A stretch of DNA of 64,000 nucleotides from the NCBI RefSeq assembly GCF_009176545.1, contig NZ_VTOJ01000001.1, positions 930,001 to 994,000 of the forward strand, read 5' to 3'. The translations under genes were made by a program, and so were the position numbers. Below, in pieces: positions 27,371-36,190 of the stretch; within the stretch, counting starts at the first letter, position 1; each line of letters begins with the position of its first letter. The notes under the pieces were generated by a model. That model was not told the DNA's origin. It did no database searches and saw only the letters and a list, made by a program, of their open reading frames with translations. This DNA is from Salinigranum salinum. GTDB lineage: Archaea > Halobacteriota > Halobacteria > Halobacteriales > Haloferacaceae.

Positions 27371-28348
27371 TCAGTCGAGATCGACCGGTTCTCCGCGTTC
27401 GGCGCTCTCGTAGACGGCGTCGATGATCCGCATCACTCCCACCGACTCGGCGCGGTCGACGCGCGGCGTCGTCCCCGATTCGACACAGTCCGCGAACTGT
27501 TCGACCTCGCGGCGGTAGTGGTCGACCGCGTCGAACGTCTCGGTCACCTCGCGGCCGTCGACCGCGTACGTGAGCGTCGGTTGCTGGGACGGTCCAGCGG
27601 TGAACGCCGGTTCCACGCGCAGCCAGCCGTCCGTCGTCTGGACGCGGTAGTACTGGCTCTTCGGCGTGTCGAACGAGGATTCGACGCGGGCCGCGTGGTC
27701 GGTGTCGTACTCCAACACGCCGACCATCCGCGTGTCGACGCCGCAGTCGCGCGTGTCCGCGGTCGTGGCGTACACCCGGTCGGGCACGCCGAGGAACAGC
27801 CGGGCGGCGCTGATGGCGTAGCACCCGACGTCCATCACGCTCCCGCCCGCCAGGTCGGGATCGAGTCGGATGTCCGTCGCCCCCGGCGATATCCTGAACG
27901 AGAACGCGGACGTCACCGAGACCACGTCGCCGAGTTCGGTCTCGACGATCTCGTGGGCACGCTCGGTCCGGGGGTGGAACCGGTACATGAACGCCTCCAT
28001 CAGCACGACGTCGCGTGCCTCGCAGTAGTCGAACACTGCCTCGGTCTCGGCGGCGCTTTCGGTCAGCGGCTTCTCGCAGAGCACGTGGAGTCCCTCGTCG
28101 GCGGCCCGCCGGATCCACTCCGCGTGCAGCCCGTTCGGGAGTGGGATGTAGACCGCGTCGAGACGTTCGTCCGCGAGGAGGTCGTCGTAACTGCCGTATG
28201 CGCGCTCGATCCCGAGGCGCTCGGCCACGGCCGTGGCTCGTGGCTCGTCCCGCGAGGCGATGGCGGCCACCTCGTGGTCGCTCGCCTGGACGGCGGGGAT
28301 CACCGACTCGACACCGATGTCCGCAGTGCTGAGTACACCGAATCGCAT
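27371..28348 (-). CDS. Gfo/Idh/MocA-family oxidoreductase
   Basis: A 325-residue NAD(P)-dependent dehydrogenase. The Rossmann start is FGVLSTADIG, and the catalytic Lys lies in CEKP (91-94). DVGCYAISAARLFLG is typical of the dihydrodiol/xylose dehydrogenase subgroup. It is distinct from Gfo6 upstream and could act on another sugar; the lignin-pathway dehydrogenase LigC belongs to the same wide family. A CTTTTAGC box at about 28374 precedes the ATG by 26 bases. The gene is divergent from the RraA-like gene. Confidence 0.85.
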   Translation of the reverse strand: MRFGVLSTADIGVESVIPAVQASDHEVAAIASRDEPRATAVAERLGIERAYGSYDDLLADERLDAVYIPLPNGLHAEWIRRAADEGLHVLCEKPLTESAAETEAVFDYCEARDVVLMEAFMYRFHPRTERAHEIVETELGDVVSVTSAFSFRISPGATDIRLDPDLAGGSVMDVGCYAISAARLFLGVPDRVYATTADTRDCGVDTRMVGVLEYDTDHAARVESSFDTPKSQYYRVQTTDGWLRVEPAFTAGPSQQPTLTYAVDGREVTETFDAVDHYRREVEQFADCVESGTTPRVDRAESVGVMRIIDAVYESAERGEPVDLD

Positions 28349-28489
28349 ACCCGTGTCTCATCGACCGCGGCTAAAAGCCTGCGGGGTCGGCTGGGAACGG
28401 CCGCCCGCTCTCTCGACGTGTGCTCCGCCGCCCGTCCGCGACCGTTCCCGCACGTAGTTATTTCACGTCTGCCGTCGTCGCTCACGACG

Positions 28490-29143
28490 ATGCACGACGC
28501 AGAACTCGCTCGCCGGTTCTCCGAGCTGTACCCGGGCGCCGTCGCCGACACGCTCGACGATCAGGGCTACGACGACCAGGTCCTCCCGCCGTCGATCACG
28601 CCGCTGACCGACGACACCACGCTCGCGGGCATCGCCTACACGGTGATCGGCCACCCCGACCCGGGCGTCGAGTACGACGCGAACCTCCGCCGGTTCCTGC
28701 AGATGCTCGGCGAGGCGCCCGAACACAGCATCGTGGCGTACCAGACGAACGACGACGGCGCGGCACACCTCGGCGAACTCTCGACCACGGCGCTCGCCGA
28801 GCAGGGCTGTCGCGGGGCCGTCATCGACGGCGGGGTGCGCGACGTTCGCTTCATCCTCGACCAGGAGTTCCCGGTGTTTTCGCGCTACCGTACGCCGGCG
28901 GACGCACCGCCGCGGTGGCGTCTGGACGACTGGAACGTCCCGATCGAGATCGGTGGCGTCGACATCGAACCCGGCGACGTGCTGGTCGGGGACGTCGACG
29001 GCGTCGTCTGTGTCCCCCGGTCGATCGCCGCGACGGTGCTCGAACAGGCCGAGACGATGGTCGAAACCGAGAGCGACGTGCGCGCCGCGGTGAAAGACGG
29101 CGTCGCGCCGCTCGACGCCTACGACGAGTTCGGGAAGTTCTGA
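28490..29143 (+). CDS. RraA-like protein / HMG-aldolase family
   Basis: A 217-residue protein of the RraA fold (demethylmenaquinone-methyltransferase-like annotation). This fold includes class II pyruvate aldolases such as 4-hydroxy-4-methyl-2-oxoglutarate/CHA aldolase (LigK/ProA). The aldolase motif is present: G95 (HLGEL), about 20 residues, then R117-D118 (GGVRDVRF), with D118 as the metal ligand. DVLVGDVDGVVCVP is standard. Aldol cleavage of a hydroxy-oxo-acid is thus plausible. A GTTATTT box lies about 30 bases before ATG 28490. Confidence 0.83.
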   Translation: MHDAELARRFSELYPGAVADTLDDQGYDDQVLPPSITPLTDDTTLAGIAYTVIGHPDPGVEYDANLRRFLQMLGEAPEHSIVAYQTNDDGAAHLGELSTTALAEQGCRGAVIDGGVRDVRFILDQEFPVFSRYRTPADAPPRWRLDDWNVPIEIGGVDIEPGDVLVGDVDGVVCVPRSIAATVLEQAETMVETESDVRAAVKDGVAPLDAYDEFGKF

Positions 29144-30477
29144 TCCGGTTCGCTCGACCGCGTTCGGGGTCGGCTCACTCGTGCCCGTGCCTGCCGACGC
29201 CCCGACCGGTGGCTACGCTTTCATCAGTGGATACGCTGCGACCGTCGGACGGGTCTCGCCCGGCGATCACCGATGGGGGGACGGACCGCTCCCGAGACGG
29301 CGACCGTCCACGTCACCGCGGCTCGACCGTCCGGCGTCACGTCCATCGAACGCTCTCACGAGAACACATTTGGATAATAACAGGTCGTCTGATGTAATCT
29401 GAAAACAACATGTTCCGCGTCGCGCCGAACCGGGTGGTGACGCGTCCCATCTCGCAGCGCGCTCCGACGGGCGTAGCAACCGACCGGCCAGGACGGATGC
29501 CGAATCGAGAGTCGGACTGCATCACGGAATCGGGCCGACGACGGAGAAAACGCCCGGATCGCGGCTGAGAGCGGTGACCTGTCGAACGACACCGTCACGC
29601 TCGTCCGCTCTCGACCGGTTCGCGTCGACGAGACGCGGCTTCGTCGCGCTTCGAGCGCGAGAGACCGACTCACGACGCGGATACCGGCACCCGTGTCGGG
29701 CTTTCGAGTCGTTCTCGGGTTTCGTCGACGCGACCACGCCGAGCCGTGGTCGTTCTCTCGCCGCCGGTCGCCGACCGGCGTCCGGTCCGATCCGACGGAA
29801 GATCTATTCACAAATTGTCACTGTTTGAAAACAAGAACGTAGCCCTCGTCCACGCAGCCGATGGGGTGACCGCGATGGCTCCGGTCGCTCCTCCAGTCGC
29901 ATGGACGAGCGTGCCGAGCGGAGCCGCCGACGTCGGTCGGGAGGTTCCTCCTCTCGGCCGCGGGGCCGACGTCTCGGAACGGAGTGGCCGGAAACGTGAT
30001 ACCTGATCGCCACGATCTCCCTGCTTTACACCTATAACAGTGTAACGAGGTATGGTCCGTGCGAGTCCCGGTGAACGAGCGTTGACGGGCCGTGTTCTCG
30101 ACGAGAGGGCTGCCTCACGAGGACGTCGAGACAGTCACCGTGTCCCGTCTCGCATCCGGGGCCGAGCACGGATCGTCGAGCTACACGCCGAGGGCCGACT
30201 CTCTCGTCCGTCCCGGCCACTCCCTGTCGAGTGGACTGGACGCCGACGTCCACACGACACTGGGCGTCTCGTGGATCGAATCGGCTCCCCGTGACTCGTG
30301 CGGTGGACCCCGACACGTTCACGACTGCACCTCGACCGAACCGACACCGCGCAGCGCCGTGTCCCGAAGCAGCAGCCAGGTGTTCGCCCCCGTCGAACGG
30401 TCTCCACTCACGTCCGTCCGACGGACAGTCATCGGGCCGCGCCGGTGGAGACGGACGAACGTGTCGCTCGAGGTGCG
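29144..30477. other. 1.3-kb gene-free region between convergent genes
   Basis: No convincing coding frame exists on either strand; translated frames are arginine-rich and lack recognisable motifs. Three AT-rich islands (about 29359-29412, 29800-29845 and 30020-30050) break the GC-rich background. The region contains the inverted repeat at 30026 and a weaker TAACA-N10-TGTAA at 29378-29397. Both neighbours end here, so no promoter is needed for them. It could be a decayed gene or an unannotated RNA locus. Confidence 0.5.
30026..30045. promoter_or_regulatory. TTACA-N10-TGTAA operator candidate, copy 2
   Basis: TTACACCTATAACAGTGTAA; the arms are TTACAC and GTGTAA. It contains a TATAA core. No gene lies directly beside it. 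Confidence 0.4.
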
Positions 30478-31572
30478 TTAACGGTCTGTGGCGCCGAGCA
30501 GACGAGACAGCTGCTCGTCCCGTGCGGCGGCGCGTTCGCGTTCGCGCTCCAGGACGCCGACCAGTCGCTCGGCCATCGACTGGAAGTCGGCGTCCGGATC
30601 ACCCTCTAACTCCTCGAAGAAGTCCCGGTTGCTCTCTTCACACTTGGCTATCCACTCGTCGCGGATCGCGCCCGCGCCGTGAAGCGCACCGGCGAGGCTC
30701 CCGGCGATCGTCGCCACGGCGTCGCTGTCCCGGCCGTAGTTCACTCCCTCGACGAGCGACCGGTTGACGTCGCCGTCACAGACGGCGAGCATCGCGACCG
30801 CGACGGGCACCACTTCGAGCGTGCTCGCGCTGAAGATCTCTCCCGCGTGGTACTTCTCCCGATCCCACCGGACGGCTGGCCACCGCCAGTCGAGGAAGCG
30901 GTCGTAGAGTACCTCGACGAGTTCGTCCGGAGAGTCCGCCTCCTCTGCGAACCCCAGCGCGAGGTCGAGCGCACGCTCGACGAGATCCGAGGACTGTTCG
31001 ACCATCGTAGCGATGACGGACTCGACACTGCTCCCGGGCGTCATCGCCTCCGCGACTCCCGCTGCAACCGTGGCCGTCGCGTGACGGTCGTGCCCGTCCT
31101 GGAACATCGACGCCAGATTGAAGCCGTCCTGGTAGGCCTGATCCGGGTCGCCGACGTTCACGACGCCGACCGGCGTGATCGCAGCGGTGACCTTGTTGTC
31201 CGGGACCGTCCCCCGTCCCGCCGTCCACGGGTCGACCCCTGCGCTCAACTTCTTGAGCACGATCTCCTCGTTGATCCACACGCGGTTCGGATTGAGGTGT
31301 TCTTGGAGGACCGCGGCGAACGCTTCGGGCGTGACGCGCCCGCCGTTTTCGACCAGCGCCAGACAGAGGTAGTGTCGGAGCGTCGTGTCGCTCGTGATCG
31401 ACCCCGGCTCCGTGTTCGAGTACGGCATGTAGTACTGCTTGAACTCCTCCAGTGTTCCGTACTCCTGCCGAATGCGTTCGTGCGTCCACCCCTCGACGGG
31501 AGCGCCGAGGGCGTCCCCGATCGCCCCTCCGATCAGACACCCGTACACCGCGTCCTCGACGTCCTCTCTCAT
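30478..31572 (-). CDS. ADP-ribosylglycohydrolase family protein
   Basis: A 364-residue helical protein of the DraG/ARH family. GAIGDALGAPVEG (16-28) is the family start, and D282-x-D284 in NYGRDSDAVATIAG is the second metal pair. The first pair is altered: the usual TDDT reads TSDT (60-63), so one Mg ligand is Ser. These proteins hydrolyse N-glycosidic bonds to ADP-ribose or other ribosides. In a sugar catabolic block a riboside substrate is more likely than protein de-ADP-ribosylation; this is inference. The IclR gene lies upstream on the same strand. Confidence 0.87.
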   Translation of the reverse strand: MREDVEDAVYGCLIGGAIGDALGAPVEGWTHERIRQEYGTLEEFKQYYMPYSNTEPGSITSDTTLRHYLCLALVENGGRVTPEAFAAVLQEHLNPNRVWINEEIVLKKLSAGVDPWTAGRGTVPDNKVTAAITPVGVVNVGDPDQAYQDGFNLASMFQDGHDRHATATVAAGVAEAMTPGSSVESVIATMVEQSSDLVERALDLALGFAEEADSPDELVEVLYDRFLDWRWPAVRWDREKYHAGEIFSASTLEVVPVAVAMLAVCDGDVNRSLVEGVNYGRDSDAVATIAGSLAGALHGAGAIRDEWIAKCEESNRDFFEELEGDPDADFQSMAERLVGVLERERERAAARDEQLSRLLGATDR

Positions 31573-31676
31573 GGCACGGACTCCTCCCCGGGCCCACTAA
31601 GCTGTTGGGATGGGAGATCCACGGCCGGCTCCTCTGTTCGATGCTATCGAATGTTCTCGGAAAACGGACGTCTCGA

Positions 31677-32468
31677 CTACAGCTCCGCCACGTGGTCGCT
31701 CACGATCCGGGCGGCCTTCTGGACGTGGCCCGGGAGCTCGTCCGAGAACCGACGTGCCTTCGGGTGTTTGTACGGGTCGTCGATGCGGCTCTGCGTGTCG
31801 GTGATCCCGATCGAGCCGACCACCTCGTCGCGCCCGTCGAAGATCGGTGCGGCGATGCTACTCAACCCCGGCCGGTACTCTTCGGGGCTGTATGCGAAGC
31901 CGAGTTGACGGATCGTCGAGAGCCGCTCTTCGAGCGTCGCCCGACTCGTCAGCGTCTGCTCGGTCACTTCGCGCAACCCGGAGCCGGCGACGACGGTCTC
32001 GAGTACGTCTGCGGGGACGTGTGCGAGTATCGCCTGCCCGTACGCGGTACAGTGGAGGTCCACCGCTTCGCCCACTTCCGTCGGACAGTCGTCCCGCGTG
32101 CCGGGTGTCGACTTGTAGAGCCAGACGAGGTTGTTGCCCTCCTCGACGGCCACGTGTGCCACGGCGTCGGTCTCGGCCGCGAGGTCGTCGGTCGTCTGCT
32201 CGACGACGCCGGTGAGTCGATGCTTCCGGAGCGCGACGTTCCCGAGCCGAGCCATTCGGAGTCCGAGGCGCAGCCCGCCTTCGCCGCGTATCACGTAGTT
32301 GTCCCGCTGGAGCGTCCGCAGGTGGTAGTGGACGGTGCTCCGCGAACAGTCGACGGCGTCGGCGATCTCGGTGATGCTCGGTCTGTCACGCGCGGCGATC
32401 ACTTCGATGATGTCGAACGCCGTCCGTGTCGATTTGATCGTCTTCTCTTCTTTGTGGTCTGTTTGCAT
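31677..32468 (-). CDS. IclR-family transcription regulator
   Basis: A 263-residue regulator. An N-terminal winged helix-turn-helix (about 10-70, with SITEIADAVDCSRSTVHYHLRTLQ) is followed by an IclR effector domain with LHCTAYGQAILAHVP and GLSSIAAPIFD. IclR proteins bind short palindromes and respond to sugar acids or aromatic acids. It is divergent from the enolase-superfamily gene at 32693, its most likely target. The ATG at 32468 gives MQTDHKEEKTIKSTRTAFDII; the longer frame lacks protein-like character. Confidence 0.9.
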   Translation of the reverse strand: MQTDHKEEKTIKSTRTAFDIIEVIAARDRPSITEIADAVDCSRSTVHYHLRTLQRDNYVIRGEGGLRLGLRMARLGNVALRKHRLTGVVEQTTDDLAAETDAVAHVAVEEGNNLVWLYKSTPGTRDDCPTEVGEAVDLHCTAYGQAILAHVPADVLETVVAGSGLREVTEQTLTSRATLEERLSTIRQLGFAYSPEEYRPGLSSIAAPIFDGRDEVVGSIGITDTQSRIDDPYKHPKARRFSDELPGHVQKAARIVSDHVAEL

Positions 32469-32692
32469 ACCCCATTCATGAACGTCCACGGTTATCAATC
32501 CTCCCCGTTCGCCACGGTCGAATAAGTAGTGTATTCGAAGTGTGCCCTCCGTGTCGCGTGCTCTCGACACGACGCCGGCCGTGGCTCCGCCGTCTCCCGA
32601 CTGTCGCGTACAGAGGCGGTCCCGATACGTATCGAAATATATACAATAATGCATACACTTAATTACCGTGCGTCGGTTCGTGGGTGTGTCGT

Positions 32693-33826
32693 ATGCAAAT
32701 CGAAACAATCGAGCCCATCGTCCTCGAGAGCGCTATCGGTACCGTCTCCCTCCCCGGTGGGAAGGCCGCCTTCGACGCCACGGTCACACCGGTCGTCGCG
32801 AAAGTCCACACCGACGAGGGGGTCGTCGGTCTCGGCGAGACGTATCTCGACGACCCCTCCGGACACAAGGCGCTGACGGCGGCGAAGGGTATGGAGGCGC
32901 TCGGACACGAACTCGAGGGGAAGGACCCGCGCGAGGTGACCGCACGGTGGCACGAGATGTACGTCCACGTCAAGCGCGAGGGCTCATACCGGGCAATGAG
33001 TGCGATCGACGAGGCACTCTGGGACATCCTGGGGAAGGAGACCGGCAAGCCGGTGTACGAGTTGCTGGGCGGTGCGGTCGGCGAGGTCAAGGCGTACGCG
33101 ACGTTCCCCCTCTCGAAGCCCGCCGAACAGCTCATCGACGACGCCCGCTGGCTCGCCGACAAGGGGTTCCCGACGATGAAGATCGTGGCGGGCCACGGCG
33201 TCCAGAACGATCGAGAGCGGATCCGGACCGTGGCCGAGAACATCCCGGACGAGATCGGGCTGGCGATCGACTCCAACACGACGTACACCGTCCAGGACGC
33301 GATGAAAGTCGGCGAGACGGCGAGTGAGCACGGTCTCGAATGGTTCGAAGAGCCCGTCTCGCACACGAACATTCAGGGACAGGCGCAGTTGAACCGCGAC
33401 CTCTCGGTCCCCATCTCCGCGTATCAGAACCACGTCGCCCACTACCCGGCCGTCGACCACCTCGAGGCGAACGCGCTGGAGATCTACCAGCCGGCGCTCG
33501 ACTACTGCGGCGGTATCACCGCGGCCGCCCGTGTCGGTACGATGATCGAACCCTACGACAAGCAGCTCGTCCCCCACGCCTTCGGCCCCGTCATCAACTA
33601 CTCGGCGAGTCTCCACGTGGCCGCCGCGTCACCGGCCTGTTCGCTCATCGAGTTCGGCGTCTACTCCGACGAGATCGACGACCCCGGCGAGTACATCGCG
33701 AGTCCGTACGTCGCGAACCAGAGCGACGTGCACGTTCGGGACGGTGGCGTCATCGAGCCGCCGGACGCCCCCGGCCTCGGGCTCGAACTCGACGACGAGA
33801 TGGTCGCGGAGTACCGACTGAACTGA
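32693..33826 (+). CDS. enolase-superfamily protein with altered metal site
   Basis: A 377-residue mandelate-racemase-like protein, third of its type here. K163 (MKIVAGHG), D193 (AIDSNTTY), E219/E220 (WFEEP) and H295 (VPHAFGP) match the family. The third metal ligand, normally Glu in a GE motif, is replaced by Tyr-Gln (SAYQNH, Q245). The QPD Asp is Ala (QPALDYCGG, A268). A dehydratase or racemase function is therefore uncertain; a different metal geometry or a new reaction is possible. A TTAATTA box at about 32660 fits a short leader. The divergent IclR gene may control it. Confidence 0.83.
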   Translation: MQIETIEPIVLESAIGTVSLPGGKAAFDATVTPVVAKVHTDEGVVGLGETYLDDPSGHKALTAAKGMEALGHELEGKDPREVTARWHEMYVHVKREGSYRAMSAIDEALWDILGKETGKPVYELLGGAVGEVKAYATFPLSKPAEQLIDDARWLADKGFPTMKIVAGHGVQNDRERIRTVAENIPDEIGLAIDSNTTYTVQDAMKVGETASEHGLEWFEEPVSHTNIQGQAQLNRDLSVPISAYQNHVAHYPAVDHLEANALEIYQPALDYCGGITAAARVGTMIEPYDKQLVPHAFGPVINYSASLHVAAASPACSLIEFGVYSDEIDDPGEYIASPYVANQSDVHVRDGGVIEPPDAPGLGLELDDEMVAEYRLN

Positions 33827-33968
33827 CGGACTGGACGGCTGGCTCCCGGTACACACTGCCCGAGCCACTCCGCCGATCGACAGCCACGGGCGTCTGTGCT
33901 GTCCACCGGGTATAGTCTTCGTCCTCACCACCGGGCCGGCTCGGACCGAAAGCGGGGAGTCGGCCGCG

Positions 33969-34838
33969 TCACCCGAGGCGACCCTCGGCGTCGTTCAGCG
34001 TCTGCCAGTACCTGATGAGCGCCGCGGCGTGTCCCTCGTCCGCCGTCGAGCGGCGAACGGCGGCCTTGTACGCCTCGTGGACGACGCCGTTGAGCGGTAA
34101 CGCGGTCTCGTTCTCGTGCGCCACCTGCCGCGCGTACCCGATGTCCTTGTGCCAGATGGCCAGCCCACCCAGCCCCTCGATGGCCGGGGAGAAGTCGCCG
34201 GTGAAGTACTGCTCGAAGAGGTCGAATCCGAGGAAGTCGGTGAACGGCCGTGGATCGACGCCGTTGTCGCGACAGAACTCGACGATCTCGGCGTCGATCG
34301 CGTGGTGGCCGGCGTACCGCATCTGGAGCGCGAGTTTGAACACGGTCGCGTCGCCGGCGTCGCCGATGCGGACGTGGTCGGCACAGAGCACGTCGAGCAC
34401 GTCGCTCGTCGCCTCGTAGTTCGCCTCGGTGCCGCCGACCATCATGTGATAGCCGTCGTGCGGTGAGCCTCCAGTGATGGGCGCTTCGACGAACCGGACG
34501 TCGCGTTCCGCACACCACTCCTCACAGGCGACGGACGTCTCCGGCAACGTGGTCGAGGCGTCGATCACCAGGTCGCCCGGGTCGGTGCCGGCGAGGAGGC
34601 CGTCCGTCCCCTCCATCGTGGCCTCGACCTCCGGCGATCCCGGGACCGCGATGACGACGACGGTCGACTCGCGGCCGACTGCGGCGGGTGTCTCGGCCGC
34701 CGTCGCCCCGCGACTGGTCGCGTACTCGACTTGCGCGTCGTCGACGTCGAACACGGTCACGGTGTGGTCGTCGTCGAGCAGTTCTTCGAGGAAGTGCTTC
34801 CCGATGTAGCCGACGCCGATGAGTCCAACTGCAGTCAT
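33969..34838 (-). CDS. beta-hydroxyacid dehydrogenase family protein
   Basis: A 289-residue NAD(P)-dependent protein of the 3-hydroxyisobutyrate/tartronate-semialdehyde reductase family. The Rossmann motif is GLIGVGYIG, and EAPITGGSPHDG is the substrate-binding block. K168 (ATVFKLALQ) is the catalytic Lys, but the usual Asn pair after it (KxxNN) is absent. The start is either ATG 34838 (MTAVGLIG) or ATG 34850 (MRRS...); a TTTATC box at about 34872 fits the longer form as leaderless. It is followed by no close partner; the peptidase gene lies 54 bases upstream. Confidence 0.83.
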   Translation of the reverse strand: MTAVGLIGVGYIGKHFLEELLDDDHTVTVFDVDDAQVEYATSRGATAAETPAAVGRESTVVVIAVPGSPEVEATMEGTDGLLAGTDPGDLVIDASTTLPETSVACEEWCAERDVRFVEAPITGGSPHDGYHMMVGGTEANYEATSDVLDVLCADHVRIGDAGDATVFKLALQMRYAGHHAIDAEIVEFCRDNGVDPRPFTDFLGFDLFEQYFTGDFSPAIEGLGGLAIWHKDIGYARQVAHENETALPLNGVVHEAYKAAVRRSTADEGHAAALIRYWQTLNDAEGRLG

Positions 34839-34891
34839 GGATCGTCTCATACGTTCCTGTGGAGTGTGATAAACTTTGCCAGCGGCTCGGA

Positions 34892-36004
34892 TCAGGGTGG
34901 TCGCCAGGTGTAGGGGGAGTCGTTGAGCACTTCGGGACCACGCTCGGTCAAGAGCACGAGCGTCTCCAGCCGAACGCCGAACTCGCCGGCGACGTAGATC
35001 CCCGGCTCGACGCTGAACACCATCCCCGGCTCGAGCACGTCGTCGGAGCCGGGCGCGATCGACGGTGGCTCGTGTGCCCGGAGGCCGACGCCATGACCGG
35101 TCCCGGTCGTGAACTGATCGCCGTAGCCGTGCTCGGTGATCACTTCCCGCACGGCAGCGTCGAGTTCGCCGCCCGTCGTCCCCGGTTCGACGCGGTCGAT
35201 TCCCGTCTGGAGCGCCTCTCGCACGGCGTCGTGCGCTTCGACGTACGAGGCGGACGGCTCCCCGGCGAAGACCACGGTCCGGGTCTGGTCGCTCGCGTAG
35301 CCGTCGAAGAACCCGCCGAAGTCGAGGACGACCGGCTCGCCTCGCTCGATGGTTCGGTCGCCGTGACGGTACTGCGTCGGCAACGCCCCGTTCGGGCCCG
35401 ATGCGACGACGACCGGAAAGGCGACCCCTTCGGCCCCCCGCTCGTGGAGTCGGGCCCGTATCTCGACCGCGAGTTCGCGCTCGGTCGTCCCGACGACGTC
35501 CGCACCCTCCTCCCTGACCGCGCGCGAAACCTCGTCGGTCAGTCGGGCCGCTCGACGGAGCGCACGGCGCTCCGACTCGTCTTTCGTCGCACGCATCGGC
35601 GTGACGACGGGACCGAGCAGATCCACGGTCGCGTCCGGGAGCGCTCGTTCGAGGTGGTACAGTTCGCCGGCGGAGAGCTCCTCGTCGATCAGGTACCGGC
35701 CGTGGCTCGCAGGGAGCCGTTCGGCCACTCCGCGGGCGACAGAGCGGGCGCTGTTGTGGGGAACCGAGTGCAGGTGGACGCCGTCCGCTCGTATCGCACG
35801 GCGGACCTGCCCCGTGTACTGTTCCGGTGAGACCGCCAGACGCTCGCCGTCCGGCGTGACCACGAACAGCAGCGCCCGGTCCCGCTCGCCGGCGAACCCC
35901 GTGAGGTAGCGTGCGTTCGATCCGGTCGCGACGACCGCGCCGTCGGCGTCCGCCGCTACCAGGGCGCGTTCGAGTCGCTCCAGTCGGGTATCGAATCGTG
36001 TCAT
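34892..36004 (-). CDS. M24-family Xaa-Pro aminopeptidase-like protein
   Basis: A 370-residue pita-bread-fold metallopeptidase. An N-terminal domain (about 1-145) precedes the catalytic domain. Metal ligands are D in LDFGGFFDGY, D in SDQTRT, H in GTGHGVGLRAHEPP, E in FSVEPGIY and E in RLETLV; all five are present. It should cleave the bond before proline, although some M24 proteins are creatinase-like and act on small C-N compounds. A GTTATTAC box at about 36033 on the minus strand lies 28 bases before the ATG. It diverges from the importer at 36191. Confidence 0.87.
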   Translation of the reverse strand: MTRFDTRLERLERALVAADADGAVVATGSNARYLTGFAGERDRALLFVVTPDGERLAVSPEQYTGQVRRAIRADGVHLHSVPHNSARSVARGVAERLPASHGRYLIDEELSAGELYHLERALPDATVDLLGPVVTPMRATKDESERRALRRAARLTDEVSRAVREEGADVVGTTERELAVEIRARLHERGAEGVAFPVVVASGPNGALPTQYRHGDRTIERGEPVVLDFGGFFDGYASDQTRTVVFAGEPSASYVEAHDAVREALQTGIDRVEPGTTGGELDAAVREVITEHGYGDQFTTGTGHGVGLRAHEPPSIAPGSDDVLEPGMVFSVEPGIYVAGEFGVRLETLVLLTERGPEVLNDSPYTWRPP

Positions 36005-36160
36005 ACCCTGTCTCGTTCGAGAACACGAGTAATAACGTTACTCCGTCCACCGTCGACGACTGGCTCTCGAAGCGACCGACGGACGGCACGGTTCCCGGAC
36101 GCCCGGCAGCCGACGTCGGACGGGGGTCGAAAATTCACGATCGTTGATGTATGGTAAAGG

Positions 36161-36167
36161 TTTAATA
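36161..36167 (+). promoter_or_regulatory. TATA box of the CUT1-type importer operon
   Basis: TTTAATA is centred 27 bases before the ATG at 36191. Confidence 0.6.
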
Positions 36168-36190
36168 GTGTTGGATTGAAGTGCCCTGAC

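Noticed and set aside
29356..29811. 151-residue minus-strand frame in the 1.3-kb gap
   Set aside because: Arg/Ser-rich, no motif, no promoter; likely chance in GC-rich DNA.
34839..36089. Extension of the beta-hydroxyacid dehydrogenase frame into a 706-residue protein
   Set aside because: The added part is arginine-rich and covers the Xaa-Pro peptidase gene, which has its full metal site in another frame.
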